Positions 44,230 to 53,034 of a stretch of 64,000 nt of DNA are shown here, one piece after another; within the stretch, counting starts at the first letter, position 1, and every line of letters begins with the position of its first letter. The notes under the pieces were generated by a model. That model did no database searches, was not told where the DNA came from, and saw nothing but the letters and a program-made list of their open reading frames with translations. Source of the DNA: Pseudomonadota bacterium (lineage in GTDB: Bacteria > Pseudomonadota > Alphaproteobacteria > Rhizobiales > Beijerinckiaceae); the NCBI GenBank assembly GCA_023423995.1, contig JAFAEL010000121.1, positions 1 to 64,000 on the forward strand, read 5' to 3'. Made by a program: the position numbers and the translations under genes.

Positions 44230-45033
44230 GTGGCCCGCGATCCGATACCCTTTCGCAAGCTCGATGTCGCTCCCGCCTACCGGGTGGTCTTCGACACTGT
44301 CGAGCGGCTCATCATGGAGGGACAGCTCAAGCCCGGCGACGTGCTGCCGACCGAGACCGAACTCGCGGAGCGATTCCAGATCAATCGATCCACCTTGCGG
44401 GAGGGTATCCGGCTTCTGGAGCAGAACGGGCTCGTGGAACGAGGCGCCGCGAAGCGCCTCACGGTCGCTGTGCCCCAGATCGTCGGACTTGCCTCCCAGG
44501 TGAGCCGAGCCCTCGTGCTCCACGACGTGACGTTCCTGGAGCTTTGGGAAATGTATATGGCGATCGAGCCCGTCGCGGCCGGCCTCGCGGCTGCCAAGGC
44601 AAGCGACGCCGCGCTCGACGAGATGGAGGCGAACCTCGCCGAGATGGAGGCCAGCGTCTCCGATCTCAGCCGCTTCTTCGCGCTCGACATCGAATTCCAC
44701 GGCATGATCGCGCGGGCCGCCAACAATCGCGCACTTCTCCTCGCACGCGAGCCCATCAAGACCCTGATGATGCCGGCTGCCCAGGCGATCCTGCCCAAGC
44801 TCAAGACCTACGACCGGGTCATCGCCGCACACCGTCTGATCCTCGCGGCTTTGCGCGGTCGCGACGAGGAACTCTCCGCCCACTGGATGCGCAAGCACTC
44901 GGCGGACTTCAAGCGGGGCTACGAGCTGATCGGGCTCCGGTCGGACGAGCGGATCGTCGATTTCACCCAGGCTCCCGGCGCACAGCAGCCCGACGCGGGC
45001 GGAGCCGCGTGGCCCGCGGCGCGCCGCGCCTGA
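44230..45033 (+). CDS. GntR family transcriptional regulator, FadR/FCD subfamily
   Basis: 267 residues from a GTG at 44230. The winged helix-turn-helix spans about residues 13-78 with GDVLPTETELAERFQINRS and the GntR ILEQNG-type wing (LLEQNGLVERG). The C-terminal all-helical FCD domain covers about 100-235 with metal/ligand-binding residues in FALDIEFHGMI and HRLILAAL. FadR-type regulators usually repress catabolic genes until an organic acid or acyl-CoA binds. A TTGT-N3-ACAA palindrome between the PRISE-like and thiolase promoters is its likely target. Lies inside the operon, 28 bp before the P450. Confidence 0.88.
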   Translation: MARDPIPFRKLDVAPAYRVVFDTVERLIMEGQLKPGDVLPTETELAERFQINRSTLREGIRLLEQNGLVERGAAKRLTVAVPQIVGLASQVSRALVLHDVTFLELWEMYMAIEPVAAGLAAAKASDAALDEMEANLAEMEASVSDLSRFFALDIEFHGMIARAANNRALLLAREPIKTLMMPAAQAILPKLKTYDRVIAAHRLILAALRGRDEELSAHWMRKHSADFKRGYELIGLRSDERIVDFTQAPGAQQPDAGGAAWPAARRA

Positions 45034-45061
45034 CTGCCCGCATCACCCAAGAGGCTCCAGA

Positions 45062-46363
45062 GTGGAACATTCGCTTCCGAACGCCGACGCGCACCTGACC
45101 GCAGGCGCACGAGCCTTTCCGGACCTCGCCGAGATCAAGCTCAATTCCCCGGCGGTCGCGCAGGACGCGTTCCCGATCTACGCCGCGCTCCGCGAGGCCG
45201 GCGGTGTCCTCTGGAGCCGGCGTCACAAGGCCTGGATCGTCTCCAGCTACGACCACGTCCGAGCCGTCCTGCTGCATCCGGCCGCCTCGGTCGAGACATT
45301 CGCGCCCGTGGCGGCACGCGGCACGCCCCATCTCAAGGAGACGATCGACACGATCGGCCGCGTGACGGCCCACTGGATCCCCTTCAACGATCCGCCCGTC
45401 CACACGCGGCTCCGCAAGGCCTTGCAGCGCGGCTTCATGCCGAGCTCGATCGCGTCACACGAGCCGATGATCAGGGCGATCACGCAATCGGTCCTGGACC
45501 GGATCGCCGACCGCCCGGAGATCGAGTTCCTGGACGACGTCGCCTTCCAGATCCCGGCGCTCGTGATCACCGAGCTGTACAATCTCCCGCGGGGCGAGGT
45601 GGACAGGATCAAGCGCTGGTCGGCGGGGATCGCGGAGCTGGTTCTCGGCTCGACCAACCCGGACCGGTACGAGACGACGGCCGGCATGATGCGGGAGATG
45701 GAGGAATTCTTCCGAGCCCACATCGCCGAGCGGGCGGCCGCGATCGCCTCGGGAGCGGTGTCGGGCAGCGAGTCGCTGCTCGATCTCCTGCTCGCCGCAC
45801 GCAACACTCCGGACGGCCTGATGGACGACGAGATCGCCTCGACGCTCATCCTGATCCTGTTCGCGGCGCCCGAGACGACGGCGAACCTCATCCTCAACGC
45901 AATGCTGAACCTCGCCCTGCACCCGGAGGTACTCGATGCCATCAGGGCAGATCCTTCGCTGATCCCCGGCGCGATCGAGGAGCTTCTCCGCTACGACGGT
46001 CCTGTTCCGGCGGTGGTCCGCGTCGCCAAGGGCGACATCGCGCTCGGCGAGACAACGATCCGCTCGGGCGATCGCATCTTCCTTCTCCTGAAGTCCGCCA
46101 ACCGCGATGAATCGTGCGTTCCGGCGGCCGATGAGCTCAGGCTCGGGCGCGGGCGCTTTCAGCACCTCGGCTTCGGGACCGGCCTTCACCTCTGCATCGG
46201 GGCGCCTCTGGCACGGCTCGAGGCGAAGGTGGCCTTCGAGGAGATCCTGAAACGCTTCCACGCGTTCGAGATCCGCGAGTCCGATATCCGCTGGCGGGAC
46301 GAGCTTCTGGCCCATTCCCCCCGCTCGCTGCGGATCGCGATGTACCCGCGCGCGGCAGCCTGA
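45062..46363 (+). CDS. Cytochrome P450
   Basis: 433 residues from a GTG at 45062. The haem-binding loop FGTGLHLCIGAPLAR (Cys378), ExxR (EELLRY) and the I-helix AAPETTAN, with Ala replacing the usual first Gly, are all present. N-terminus HWIPFNDPPVHTRLRK near residue 100 is typical of soluble bacterial class I P450s. It hydroxylates an unactivated C-H bond using a ferredoxin and reductase, neither of which is encoded nearby. With SDRs and a Baeyer-Villiger enzyme in the region it fits the first oxidation of a cyclic hydrocarbon or terpenoid. Confidence 0.92.
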   Translation: MEHSLPNADAHLTAGARAFPDLAEIKLNSPAVAQDAFPIYAALREAGGVLWSRRHKAWIVSSYDHVRAVLLHPAASVETFAPVAARGTPHLKETIDTIGRVTAHWIPFNDPPVHTRLRKALQRGFMPSSIASHEPMIRAITQSVLDRIADRPEIEFLDDVAFQIPALVITELYNLPRGEVDRIKRWSAGIAELVLGSTNPDRYETTAGMMREMEEFFRAHIAERAAAIASGAVSGSESLLDLLLAARNTPDGLMDDEIASTLILILFAAPETTANLILNAMLNLALHPEVLDAIRADPSLIPGAIEELLRYDGPVPAVVRVAKGDIALGETTIRSGDRIFLLLKSANRDESCVPAADELRLGRGRFQHLGFGTGLHLCIGAPLARLEAKVAFEEILKRFHAFEIRESDIRWRDELLAHSPRSLRIAMYPRAAA

Positions 46364-46384
46364 ACCCGATGGTGCGGTGACGAG

Positions 46385-47113
46385 ATGTTCAGCATCGAAG
46401 ACAAGGTTGTTCTGGTGACCGGTGCCTCGTCCGGCATCGGCCTCCACCTCGCCGGCATGCTGGCCGGTCGTGGCGCCCGGGTCGTCGCGGTGTCGCGGCG
46501 TGCGACGGAAAGCTCCGCCCTTGCGGCTCTCGGCGGAGACGTGCACCCGATCGACCTCGATGTGACGCAACCGGACTCGATCGCGGGCGCTGTCGAGGCG
46601 GTGCGATCCGGGTTCGGCCGGATCGACGTCCTCCTGAACAATGCCGGGAGCGTCACTCCGAAGCGTGTGCTCGACACGACGCCGGAGGATTGGGACCGCG
46701 TTCTCGAGACCAACCTTTCCGGCCCCTTTTTGATGAGCCGCGCCGCGGCGCCGCTCATGCCGCCCGGCGGCAGCATCATCAACATCGCCTCGATCGGCGC
46801 CTTCAAGGCGATCGTGGGCCTCGCGGCCTACGCTGCCTCGAAGTCGGGCCTCCTTCTTCTCTCCCGCAGCCTCGCCCTGGAATTCGCCGAACGCGAGATC
46901 CGGGTGAACGTCGTCGCGCCGGGCTACATCCGCACGCCGATGAACGACGGCTTCCTGGACGGCCCGGAGGGTGACCGCCTGAAGAGCCGAATCCCGCTGA
47001 AGCGGTTCGGCGAGCCGTCCGATCTCGACGGCGCCATCGTGTACCTGTCCTCCGACGCCTCCCGCTACATGACCGGGGGAACGTTGCTCGTCGACGGCGG
47101 CTTCCTGCTGTGA
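46385..47113 (+). CDS. SDR family oxidoreductase
   Basis: 242 residues. Cofactor motif TGASSGIG (about 12-19), NNAG (near 86), catalytic YAASKSG (near 147) and the end RYMTGGTLLVDGGFLL are complete, a classical dehydrogenase/reductase. It starts 21 bp after the P450 stop, so it may oxidise the alcohol made by the P450. Followed by a 101-bp gap holding a 24-codon frame (47136-47210) of uncertain meaning and then the acyl-CoA ligase. Confidence 0.88.
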   Translation: MFSIEDKVVLVTGASSGIGLHLAGMLAGRGARVVAVSRRATESSALAALGGDVHPIDLDVTQPDSIAGAVEAVRSGFGRIDVLLNNAGSVTPKRVLDTTPEDWDRVLETNLSGPFLMSRAAAPLMPPGGSIINIASIGAFKAIVGLAAYAASKSGLLLLSRSLALEFAEREIRVNVVAPGYIRTPMNDGFLDGPEGDRLKSRIPLKRFGEPSDLDGAIVYLSSDASRYMTGGTLLVDGGFLL

Positions 47114-47135
47114 CCCACGCCAGGCAGACGCGCGC

Positions 47136-47210
47136 ATGACCAACAACGCAGCGCACGGCCACGCGACATGGCCCGAAGCGCTCGCAGCCGCCGCACGCCC
47201 GGGGAGATAA
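47136..47210 (+). CDS. Possible 24-residue small protein or leader peptide
   Basis: ATG at 47136 to TAA at 47210 encodes MTNNAAHGHATWPEALAAAA followed by RPGR, filling most of the gap between an SDR and the acyl-CoA ligase. Its stop overlaps the ligase's Shine-Dalgarno (GGGGAG). Codon use is like its neighbours, but the start has no convincing ribosome site and the peptide has no recognised motif. It could be a chance frame or a translational coupler. Confidence 0.25.
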   Translation: MTNNAAHGHATWPEALAAAARPGR

Positions 47211-47214
47211 GCCG

Positions 47215-48822
47215 ATGCCGATCCTGCAGCGCTTTGGACGCCGCGACTTCGAGAGCTTCTATGCCGCCGGGCATTGGACGCGAGACACCCTCCTCGACGC
47301 GCTCGCGGCACATGCGGCCGCGGCCCCGGACAGGCTGGCCCTCGTGGATGGTGCCCGTCGCGTCAGCCGTGTGGAACTCGCGGCGCTCGTCGACGCGGCT
47401 GCGCACAGGCTCGTCCGGGAGGGCGTCCGGCCGGAAGACGTCGTCGCGGTCCAGCTGCCGAACAGCATCCATCTCGTCGTGGTCTGCCTGGCGCTGCTCC
47501 GCGTCGGCGCGGTCTATCACCCGCTGAATACGAGCTATCGGCAGAACGACGTCCTGAACATCCTGAAGACCTCCCGTCCGCCGTTCTACGTCCATACGAG
47601 GCGCTTCAAATCGTATGTCTACGAGCCGCTTCTCGATGGCGTGCAAGCCGATGGCGGCCTTTCGTTTCGGCGCATCCTCGTGGATGTCGATCGCCCGGCC
47701 GAGGAGGCATTCGGGACGCCCGAAGCCACGTCCGAGCTGCCGCCGGCCGATCCCGACGCGCTGTTCCTGCTCGGGGCGACTTCCGGTTCGACCGGCGATC
47801 CGAAGCTGTTCATGCATACGCAGAATACGCAGTTCAACGAAGCCCGCTCGCTCAATGCCGCGATGGGGCTCGGAAAGGAGGATCCGTTCCTGGCCTTCGC
47901 GCCGATCACGCATCGCGGCGCGCTGATGTGGGGCCTGGTCCAGGCGATCGCGGCCGGCGCGCCGCTCATCCTCCAGCGCGAGTACAACCCGGACGCCATC
48001 GTCGAGCTGATCGAGCGGGAGCAGGTCGCGACCTTCTTCGCGATCCCCAACCAGCTGGTCGACTTCCTGGATACCTGCGCCCGGAACGGTCGGAGGGCCG
48101 ACAGCCTCCGGGTCGTCATGCTGGCCGGGGCGCCCGTGCAGCCCGAGCTCGTCGCACGCGTCCGCGACCAGTGGCCGAACTGCGCGCCGGTGACAGGCTA
48201 CGGCACGAGCGAGACGGGGTACGCGACCGTCACGCGTCCGACGGATCCGCTGGAGGTGCTCCAGACGAGCGGACGTCCGATCCCGGGCATGGAGATCGCG
48301 GTCGATAGAACTGGCACGGCCGACGGCAACTCAGGCGAATTCGTCTTCCGCGGAGCCTTCGTGTCTGCCGGCTACTACGCCAATCAGGCCGCGACCGATC
48401 TCTCGTTCGACAAGGAGGGCTGGTTCCACACGGGCGATCTCGGCTATCTGGACGAGAACGGCAACGTCCGCGTCACCGGACGGATCAAGAACGTGATCAT
48501 CCGCTCGGGCCTGAAGATCCAGGCCGAGGAGGTCGAGGAGGTGCTCCTGCGGCACCCGGCGATCGCCCATGCCGTCATCGTCGGGATGCGCGATCCGCAG
48601 GTCGGCGAGCGCGCCGTAGCCTGCCTCATCCCGCGCGGCGAGAAGACCCTGTCGCTCCCGGAGGTGACGTCGTTCCTCGATCAGGAAGGACTCGGCAAAT
48701 TCAAGTGGCCCGAGGTCGTCAGGACCTTCACCGAGTTGCCCCTGAACGCCAACGGCAAGTTCGACCGGATCGTGCTGCGGGCGCAGATCAACGCGCCCGC
48801 AGAGACCCACGCGCCGCGCTGA
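47215..48822 (+). CDS. AMP-dependent acyl-CoA ligase (cyclohexanecarboxylate/fatty acid type)
   Basis: 535 residues. P-loop LLGATSGSTGDPKLFMHT (near residue 184; Ser-Thr-Gly version), GYGTSETG (near 329), GDLGYLDENGNVRVTGR (near 408), KIQAEEVEE and LPLNANGKFDR (near 509) identify the ANL superfamily. It forms a CoA thioester of an acid, plausibly a cyclic or branched one in view of the P450 and SDRs around it. Start ATG at 47215 follows GGGGAG. Same strand as the P450-SDR genes, 96 bp before another SDR. Confidence 0.88.
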   Translation: MPILQRFGRRDFESFYAAGHWTRDTLLDALAAHAAAAPDRLALVDGARRVSRVELAALVDAAAHRLVREGVRPEDVVAVQLPNSIHLVVVCLALLRVGAVYHPLNTSYRQNDVLNILKTSRPPFYVHTRRFKSYVYEPLLDGVQADGGLSFRRILVDVDRPAEEAFGTPEATSELPPADPDALFLLGATSGSTGDPKLFMHTQNTQFNEARSLNAAMGLGKEDPFLAFAPITHRGALMWGLVQAIAAGAPLILQREYNPDAIVELIEREQVATFFAIPNQLVDFLDTCARNGRRADSLRVVMLAGAPVQPELVARVRDQWPNCAPVTGYGTSETGYATVTRPTDPLEVLQTSGRPIPGMEIAVDRTGTADGNSGEFVFRGAFVSAGYYANQAATDLSFDKEGWFHTGDLGYLDENGNVRVTGRIKNVIIRSGLKIQAEEVEEVLLRHPAIAHAVIVGMRDPQVGERAVACLIPRGEKTLSLPEVTSFLDQEGLGKFKWPEVVRTFTELPLNANGKFDRIVLRAQINAPAETHAPR

Positions 48823-48918
48823 TAATCCCTCGCTCGACGCAAGAAGCTGATCGCAAGGCAGATCCGGCGCGCATGGTACCCACTCCGGGCCTGCGGAAAT
48901 CAAAGGCGCAAAAAGAGC

Positions 48919-49713
48919 ATGACGAAAAACTTGGCTGACCGTGTGGTGCTCCTGGTCGGCGTTGGCGTCTCGGGCGCCACGATGAGCAATGGCCGGGCGA
49001 CCGCCCTCGCCTATGCCGCCAGAGGAGCCCGGCTGGTCCTCGCGGACAAGGACCCAGCGGCCCTGGACGATTGCCGTCGGGCCGTGGTGGAGGCCGGGCA
49101 CGAACCTGCGACCATGCCTCTTGACGCCACCCGAGAGGCGGAGGTCGAGGCGGCCGTCGCCAAGATCCTGGCGTCGGAGGGAAGGATCGACGTCCTTCAC
49201 AACAATATCGGCATCGCCTGCCCGGGCCGCATCACCCGGCTCACCGAGGCGGAAATCGATCGCGGCTTCGACGTCAACCTGAAATCGATCATGTGGCTGT
49301 GCAAGCATGTGCTGCCGGCCATGGAGAAGCAGGGATCAGGCATCGTCACGAATGTCTCATCGATCTCCAGCATCCGGCACATCGGCATCAACGCGCCCCT
49401 CTACGACGTGACGAAGGCGGGCCTCAACGCGCTGACACGGCACATCGCGGTGGCATACGGGCCGAAGGGGATCCGGGCGAACGCGATCGTGGTCGGGATG
49501 ATGGACACCCCGCTCGCCCGAGGCGGCATCGCGCAGGCCGGGCGGCAAATCGACGAGATCTACGATGGCTATGTCCAGCGCGTGCCGTTGCGCCGCATGG
49601 GAACCGGGCACGACACGGGCAGTCTCAGTGCATTCCTCGCCTCGGACGAGGCAAGCTACATCAACGGCGCGGAGATCGTGCTGGACGGCGGCCTGACCGT
49701 CAGATCCGGCTGA
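48919..49713 (+). CDS. SDR family oxidoreductase with atypical cofactor motif
   Basis: 264 residues. The usual TGxxxGIG is replaced by a longer VGVGVSGATMSNGRATAL loop, while HNNIG, the catalytic YDVTKAG (near 171) and INGAEIVLDGGLTVR are standard. Such insert-bearing glycine loops occur in some SDRs of ring-degradation clusters. The 96-bp leader has no strong Shine-Dalgarno. Last gene of the plus-strand run before the convergent ligase (9 bp between stops). Substrate unknown. Confidence 0.83.
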   Translation: MTKNLADRVVLLVGVGVSGATMSNGRATALAYAARGARLVLADKDPAALDDCRRAVVEAGHEPATMPLDATREAEVEAAVAKILASEGRIDVLHNNIGIACPGRITRLTEAEIDRGFDVNLKSIMWLCKHVLPAMEKQGSGIVTNVSSISSIRHIGINAPLYDVTKAGLNALTRHIAVAYGPKGIRANAIVVGMMDTPLARGGIAQAGRQIDEIYDGYVQRVPLRRMGTGHDTGSLSAFLASDEASYINGAEIVLDGGLTVRSG

Positions 49714-49722
49714 GAACGGGTC

Positions 49723-51225
49723 TCAGGCTCGAAGCATCCGCCGCAACAGCTTGCCGGTCGGCGTCCGCGGCAGCTCCGTGACGATCCGGATTTCCTTGGG
49801 TCGCTTCACGCTGCCGAGGCGCTCGCGGCAGTACAGATCCAGTTCGGACACCAGCGTTGCATTGTCCTGCGCCGTGGTGCGAGGCACCACAAAGGCAACC
49901 GCAATCTCGCCGAACGCGGGATCAGGCATGCCGACCACCGCGCAATCCACCACATGCGGGTGTTCGATGAGCGCCGCTTCCAGCTCCTGCGGGTAGACGT
50001 TCACTCCGCCGGAAATGATCATGTCGTCTTGGCGGTCTACGATGTAGAGAAAACCCTCGGCATCGACGTAGCCGATATCGCCGATGGTCTGGTATCCCTG
50101 CGGCGACGTTCTGCCCCGCGTCTTCTCCGGTGCGTCGAAATACGCGAAGGGTGGAACGCCGGAGAAGTAGATGCGGCCGACCTGCCCTGCCGGCAGTTCG
50201 CTCCAATCGTCGCCGAGGATGTGCAGGGTGCCACGGACGGACCGGCCGACAGAGGTCGGCCTCTCGAGCCACTCGGCCGACGTGATGGTGCAGGTGCCGA
50301 TGCTCTCGCTGCCCGCATAATATTCCTGGATGATCGGTCCCCACCACGCGATCATCGCGCGCTTAACGGGGATCGGGCACGGCGCAGCGCTGTGCAACGC
50401 GAGCCGATGGTGCGGGGCCCGGTGGCGCCCGCGGCGCTCCTCCGGGAGCGACAGGAGGCGCTGAAACATGCTCGGGACCCATTGCGAGTGGGTCACGCCC
50501 TCGCGCTCGAGGATGTCGAGCGCAGCCTCCGCATCGAACTTGCGCATGAGGTGCACCACGCCGCCGGCCGCGATGGTGGCGAGGCTGAAGCGGAGCGGCG
50601 CCGCATGGTAGAGCGGTGCCGTGGACAGGTAGCGGGAGTCTGAGTCGATCCCGTAGAGCCGCAGCAATTCGCCCGCGAAGGGCGGTGGGCCCGATCCATC
50701 GGTCGGGAGCGGCCGCCACACTCCCTTTGGCGCGCCTGTCGTGCCGGAGGTGTAGAGCATCAGCCCCCCGGGCGTCTCGTCCGGGATCGGCGTGTCCGGC
50801 TGCGCCGCGAGTGCATCGTGCAACTCTGTCATCCCGGCCAGCTTGCCGCCGAGCGAGAACCAGTGCGGCGCCGAGCCGACTTCCGCCTGGACGCTGGATG
50901 CAGCCTGGAGGGTGCTGTCGACCAGGGCGAACCGCGCCTTCGAGTTCTCGATCACATAGCCCGCGTCTCGCGCCGACGCAGCGCTCGACACCGGCGTGAA
51001 GTAGAGGCCGGCCCGATAGGCTGCCCAGGCGAGCGCGAAGATCACCGGATCGTTCGCGATGCTCGCCGCGACGTGGTCGCCGCGCCTCAGGCCGAGCGAT
51101 CGGAACAGGTGTGCGATGCGGTTTGCCGTCGCCTCCAACTCGCCATACGTGACGATCGCATCACCAGCCTTTGCGGCGATCCGACCTGGCTCCCTGCGCG
51201 CCCAATCCCGCAATCCGAAATCCAC
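49723..51225 (-). CDS. AMP-dependent acyl-CoA ligase
   Basis: 500 residues from a GTG at 51225 with GGGGAGGG upstream. P-loop LMLYTSGTTGAPKGVW (near residue 155), a YYAGSESIGTC motif (near 297), VDRQDDMIISGGVNVYPQE (near 397) and LPRTPTGKLLRRML at the C-terminus. Closely similar in layout to the ligase at 53.0-54.6 kb, suggesting duplication. It follows the MarR gene by 36 bp and is probably controlled by it. Function: CoA activation of an organic acid. Confidence 0.87.
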   Translation of the reverse strand: MDFGLRDWARREPGRIAAKAGDAIVTYGELEATANRIAHLFRSLGLRRGDHVAASIANDPVIFALAWAAYRAGLYFTPVSSAASARDAGYVIENSKARFALVDSTLQAASSVQAEVGSAPHWFSLGGKLAGMTELHDALAAQPDTPIPDETPGGLMLYTSGTTGAPKGVWRPLPTDGSGPPPFAGELLRLYGIDSDSRYLSTAPLYHAAPLRFSLATIAAGGVVHLMRKFDAEAALDILEREGVTHSQWVPSMFQRLLSLPEERRGRHRAPHHRLALHSAAPCPIPVKRAMIAWWGPIIQEYYAGSESIGTCTITSAEWLERPTSVGRSVRGTLHILGDDWSELPAGQVGRIYFSGVPPFAYFDAPEKTRGRTSPQGYQTIGDIGYVDAEGFLYIVDRQDDMIISGGVNVYPQELEAALIEHPHVVDCAVVGMPDPAFGEIAVAFVVPRTTAQDNATLVSELDLYCRERLGSVKRPKEIRIVTELPRTPTGKLLRRMLRA

Positions 51226-51261
51226 GTAGCCGCCCTCCCCTGCTGCCTTGTTGCCGCGCGA

Positions 51262-51801
51262 TCAGGCGCGATTCGCTCCTGCCGCCGTCGTCCCTGCTTC
51301 CGGCGCATCCGGCGCGTGGCTGAGGGCGAGCAGGTTCGCCTTGATGCGAGCCAAGGCGCCTTCCAGCGCCGCGACTTCCTCGTCGGACAGGCCGGCGAAG
51401 ACGCGCAGGTTCAACTCGTGGCCCACCCGACGCATGGCGTCGGTCATGTGCAGGCCGCGATCGGTCGGCGCCACGAGTTTCACGCGGCGATCATCTTCGG
51501 ACGCGTCCCGACGCACATAGCCCGCGGCTTCCAGGCGATCGATCAGCCCGCCGAGCGCGGCCTTCCCCATATCCAGGCTCTTTGCCAGCTCGACCTGGGA
51601 AACGGCTTGGCCCCGCCGGCGCCCGAGTTGCGCCAGGACCCACCATTGTGACGGCGTGAGGCCGTGCGGGCGCATCGCTTCATCGAAGAAGGCACGTCTC
51701 AGTCGCGAGACGTCGTGCATCAGGTAGCCCGCACGGACGCCGAAATCGGCATCATCCCGGCGCCTCTCCTCCGCCCTAGGGGAATGATTGTTCTTGCCCA
51801 T
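51262..51801 (-). CDS. MarR family transcriptional regulator
   Basis: 179 residues from the ATG at 51801; an ATG five codons upstream (51816) is an alternative. Helical N-terminus, then the winged helix: PSQWWVLAQLGRR, QVELAKSLDMGKAALGGLIDRLEAAGYVRR across about residues 55-100 and the wing DDRRVKLVAPT. MarR proteins bind palindromes and release them on binding phenolics or CoA thioesters. A perfect 7-bp inverted repeat directly abuts this start (51802-51821), between this gene and the divergent acyl-CoA dehydrogenase, so autoregulation and control of both directions are likely. Confidence 0.9.
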   Translation of the reverse strand: MGKNNHSPRAEERRRDDADFGVRAGYLMHDVSRLRRAFFDEAMRPHGLTPSQWWVLAQLGRRRGQAVSQVELAKSLDMGKAALGGLIDRLEAAGYVRRDASEDDRRVKLVAPTDRGLHMTDAMRRVGHELNLRVFAGLSDEEVAALEGALARIKANLLALSHAPDAPEAGTTAAGANRA

Positions 51802-51821
51802 ATCGTATACTGGCATACGAT
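51802..51821. promoter_or_regulatory. MarR operator palindrome
   Basis: ATCGTAT-ACTGGC-ATACGAT is a perfect inverted repeat of 7 bp with a 6-nt centre, the size of a MarR dimer site. It abuts the MarR ATG at 51801 and lies about 53 bp upstream of the acyl-CoA dehydrogenase start. Confidence 0.65.
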
Positions 51822-51873
51822 CTGAACGCGTCAACGTGCCCGAACCTCGTTGGGCGCTGAACGGGGAGCGACA

Positions 51874-53034
51874 ATGCCCGGCCTCGACGTCGAGAAGCCT
51901 AGCTACATGCTGGATGAGGAACTTGCTCTCTTCGAGAACACGGTTGCGCGCTTTCTCGACAGGCATGCAGGACCGGCGCAACGGCGCAGTTGGCGAGAGA
52001 ACGGCTGCGTCGACCGGGACCTTTGGCTCGCTGCCGGCGAGGCGGGCCTGCTCGGCGTGTCGGTCCCGGCGGAATTCGGCGGTCACGGCGGGGACTTCCG
52101 GCATGAGGCTGTGCTCATTCACCAGTTGGGCATCAAGCATGCGGGGAGTTTTGCCCTTCCACTGCACAACGCCGTCGTTGCGCCGTATCTGGTGAGCTAC
52201 GCGAGCGAGGCTCAGCGGCGACGGTGGCTACCGAGCGTCGTGAGGGGAGAGACCGTGCTGGCGGTCGCGATGACGGAGCCGTCCGCCGGATCGGACCTCC
52301 AGGCCATCCGGACCACCGCCACGCGGGATGGGGACCGATATCGAATCAACGGTCAGAAGACCTTCATCTCGAACGGACTCCATGCCGACCTCGTCATCGT
52401 GGCAGCGAAGACGGACGCGTCCGCGGGGGCGAAGGGCGTGTCGCTATTCCTCGTCGAGGCGAGCAGCCCGGGCTTCCGGCGCGGCGCGCTGCTCGACAAG
52501 CTGGGCCAGGAGGGACGGGACACGACCGAGCTGTTCTTCGACGACGTGATCGTGCCGGCGGAGAACCTGCTGGGAGGCCAGGAGGGGACCGGCTTCCGCA
52601 TGCTGATGGAGAAGCTGCCGCAGGAACGCATGGTCATCGCCCTTCAGTCGCTCGCCATGATCGAGGCTGCACTCGAGACCACGATCGGCTACGCGAAGGA
52701 GCGGACAGCGTTCGGCCGACGCCTGATCGAGTTCCAGAACACTCAGTTCAAGCTCGCGGAGTGCAAGACCAGCGCGACCGTCGCACGCGTCTTCGTCGAT
52801 CACTGTGTCGGCCTGTTGCTGCAGGGCCGCCTCGATGCCGCGACGGCGTCGATGGCCAAGCTCTGGGTCAGCGAAGCACAGGGCAAGATCGTCGACGAGT
52901 GCCTGCAACTGCATGGCGGCTACGGTTACATGACCGAGTACCCGATCGCGGAGATGTACAAGGACGCGCGCGTCGCCCGCATCTATGGCGGAACAAGCGA
53001 GATCATGAAGCTGATCATCGCGCGCTCGCTGTAA
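51874..53034 (+). CDS. Acyl-CoA dehydrogenase
   Basis: 386 residues from the ATG at 51874, behind GGGGAG; a TTG at 51850 is a poorer alternative. The FAD/acyl-CoA motifs AMTEPSAGSDLQAI (near 130) and ISNGLHADLVIVAAK, and the C-terminal LHGGYGYMTEYPI and IYGGTSEIMKLIIARS are present. The IYGGT form places the catalytic Glu elsewhere, as in long-chain and isovaleryl-type enzymes. It introduces a 2,3-double bond into an acyl-CoA, passing electrons to ETF. Divergent from MarR; its last 20 bp overlap the convergent ligase gene. Confidence 0.9.
   Translation: MPGLDVEKPSYMLDEELALFENTVARFLDRHAGPAQRRSWRENGCVDRDLWLAAGEAGLLGVSVPAEFGGHGGDFRHEAVLIHQLGIKHAGSFALPLHNAVVAPYLVSYASEAQRRRWLPSVVRGETVLAVAMTEPSAGSDLQAIRTTATRDGDRYRINGQKTFISNGLHADLVIVAAKTDASAGAKGVSLFLVEASSPGFRRGALLDKLGQEGRDTTELFFDDVIVPAENLLGGQEGTGFRMLMEKLPQERMVIALQSLAMIEAALETTIGYAKERTAFGRRLIEFQNTQFKLAECKTSATVARVFVDHCVGLLLQGRLDAATASMAKLWVSEAQGKIVDECLQLHGGYGYMTEYPIAEMYKDARVARIYGGTSEIMKLIIARSL

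Noticed and set aside
45455-47311. 618-residue minus-strand frame opposite P450 and SDR
   Set aside because: Spans two well supported genes on the other strand and has no recognisable domain.
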